From: Bacteroidia bacterium
GTDB lineage: Bacteria > Bacteroidota > Bacteroidia > SpSt-205
Direction of reading: 5' to 3'
Length of the DNA: 62,317 bases
Assembly: GCA_026413325.1 (NCBI GenBank)
Contig: JANZYW010000003.1
Location: 1 to 62,317 of the forward strand
Part shown: piece by piece, positions 61,497 through 62,317 of the stretch
Numbering within the stretch: position 1 is the stretch's first letter
How the letters are laid out: every line of letters begins with the position of its first letter
Notes under the pieces: model-generated
Databases searched by the model: none
Told to the model about the DNA's origin: nothing
Seen by the model: only the letters and a program-made list of their open reading frames with translations
Program-made: the position numbers and the translations under genes

Positions 61497-61600
61497 CCTC
61501 CTCACTTTTAGATTTTCTTCCCCCCCTTGGCGAAATCCTCTCTATCGCAGAGAAGCGACGATTGCGAGACCCTGTAAGAGGTACTCGCTTGGAGTGGCTC

Positions 61601-62032
61601 ATGGACACGCTCCTGGAGATGAAGAGCTATGCCGAAGAGAAGTTATACAAAGCCTATAAGCGGGCTTTTCCCCGCTCTAATCCGGAGCTTCTGCGCAGCT
61701 ATAAACGAGAGCTGTGGACGGCGCTCCAAGATATCTTGACCCGTCCAGAAGTTCCAGAGATTGATCAAGAGGTAGAGGTGTGGAGACACTTGTGGCTCAG
61801 TGTTATTCTCTGGCGCCGAGGACTGACAAACCTTGCTTACATCCACTGGTCACAAGCTGTTCACAAGGCTACGCAAATCGGTTGGTATGAGGTAGCCTTA
61901 TGGGCATCATCGCTCCTGGAGATATACGTCAGAGATTTTCACAAGACCGCTGATGCAAAGGAAGTATCCTCTTGGGCTCAGACTCTTTTAGGTCTGGTGC
62001 GACAGCGGTATGAGGGCTTATTGAAAAACTGA
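61601..62032 (+). CDS. Unknown helical protein
   Basis: 143 residues from ATG 61601; the frame could also start at 61562. Mostly helical with Trp-rich heptads (EVEVWRHLWLSVILWRRGL; IHWSQAVHKATQIGWYEVALWASSLLEIY), which look like one or two TPR-like helix pairs. No family is recognised. It diverges from the TPR-CHAT gene and may be functionally linked to it, but nothing proves this. Confidence 0.55.
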   Translation: MDTLLEMKSYAEEKLYKAYKRAFPRSNPELLRSYKRELWTALQDILTRPEVPEIDQEVEVWRHLWLSVILWRRGLTNLAYIHWSQAVHKATQIGWYEVALWASSLLEIYVRDFHKTADAKEVSSWAQTLLGLVRQRYEGLLKN

Positions 62033-62115
62033 GTGCAAAAGAGGACTATATCCGAACCTGATCAGCCGCCCCCCTCTACCGCCTTCCAGATTTACCCCAT
62101 ATCGATGTATGGAGC

Positions 62116-62317
62116 ATGTATCAGCGAGAAGCGACTACTTTCCTTCGTTCAGCTATTGAGAACGACTTCGCCCATTCCTTAGAGAAGCTGACCAACATGA
62201 TAGAAGTTCTTTTGTCTGAGAAAGCTCTGCCTGAGACGTATCGGCGGTTTCGATTAGCTTTAGCTTGTTCTAACTTGGGCTCAGCTCTCATCAATCTGAG
62301 AGCTACCAGTGTGTATG
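62116..62317 (+). CDS. Unknown protein, 5' part only
   Basis: Open frame from ATG 62116 (MYQREATTFLRSAIENDF) to the window edge, about 67 codons, all helical in character (LEKLTNMIEVLLSE, RRFRLALACSNLGSAL). The first in-frame stop upstream lies close by, so the start is near. It may be a TPR-type protein in the same operon as the preceding gene. Confidence 0.45.
   Translation, partial: MYQREATTFLRSAIENDFAHSLEKLTNMIEVLLSEKALPETYRRFRLALACSNLGSALINLRATSVY

Noticed and set aside
1-62317. CRISPR arrays, insertion sequences, prophage genes
   Set aside because: No regularly spaced repeats, transposase, integrase or phage structural motif seen on either strand.

Overview
This 62 kb window comes from a member of the phylum Bacteroidota. 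The evidence is threefold. Secreted proteins carry type IX secretion (T9SS) C-terminal sorting domains. Signal peptides end in Ala-Gln ('Q-rule' style: LWAQ, FAQ, SAQ, GAQ). The promoter element TAnnTTTG, typical of the Bacteroidota primary sigma factor, precedes nearly every transcription unit. Coding density is high, GC content is moderate and proteins are rich in Arg and Glu. A thermophilic lifestyle is possible but not proven. There is no prophage, insertion sequence, CRISPR array or rRNA operon.

Layout. 1-8.1 kb (minus): rimM/rpsP, pyrF/lolA, a PAS-SpoIIE phosphatase with a Cys/Met PLP enzyme, a GNAT protein, a secreted NUC1 nuclease and a LytTR regulator with a phosphopantetheinyl transferase. 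8.7-10.3 kb (plus): a small conserved protein and a glycosyltransferase. 10.3-13.9 kb (minus): a complete TRAP transporter with a TatT component. 13.9-16.8 kb: a frameshifted exported protein, a DEDD exonuclease, and rpmG-DUF4295 followed by a metallo-hydrolase and a thioesterase. 17-22.4 kb: a fused dipeptide-type ABC ATPase, a duplicated DUF2752/Pmp3-like membrane cluster, a TetR regulator and a GAF membrane protein. 22.6-26.5 kb: tRNA-Ile and tRNA-Ala, then an open frame that joins a secreted beta-propeller to the GTPase HflX. 26.6-34.3 kb: PBP1C and alpha-2-macroglobulin. 34.3-49.7 kb: a T9SS metalloprotease, a rhomboid protease, two broken DNA methyltransferases, a class Ic-like ribonucleotide reductase, a second T9SS protein and a TonB-dependent receptor. 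49.9-55.9 kb: asnS, a DUF1640 coiled-coil protein and a DUF1573-monooxygenase-SDR-methyltransferase operon. 56-62.3 kb: an unknown gene, a glycosyltransferase, a secreted TPR-CHAT protein and two unknown genes, the last cut by the window end.

The strongest window-wide pattern is the promoter/start arrangement. I found 20 exact TAnnTTTG boxes in front of genes. In 17 of the 19 that precede protein genes, the box ends only 4-8 nt before the ATG or GTG. This predicts that much of the transcriptome is leaderless or nearly so. Other points of note: an R2 ribonucleotide reductase subunit with Glu and Leu at the positions that mark chlamydial-type class Ic enzymes; a palindromic operator filling the promoter spacer of the TonB receptor; and a homopolymer-associated propeller-HflX fusion.
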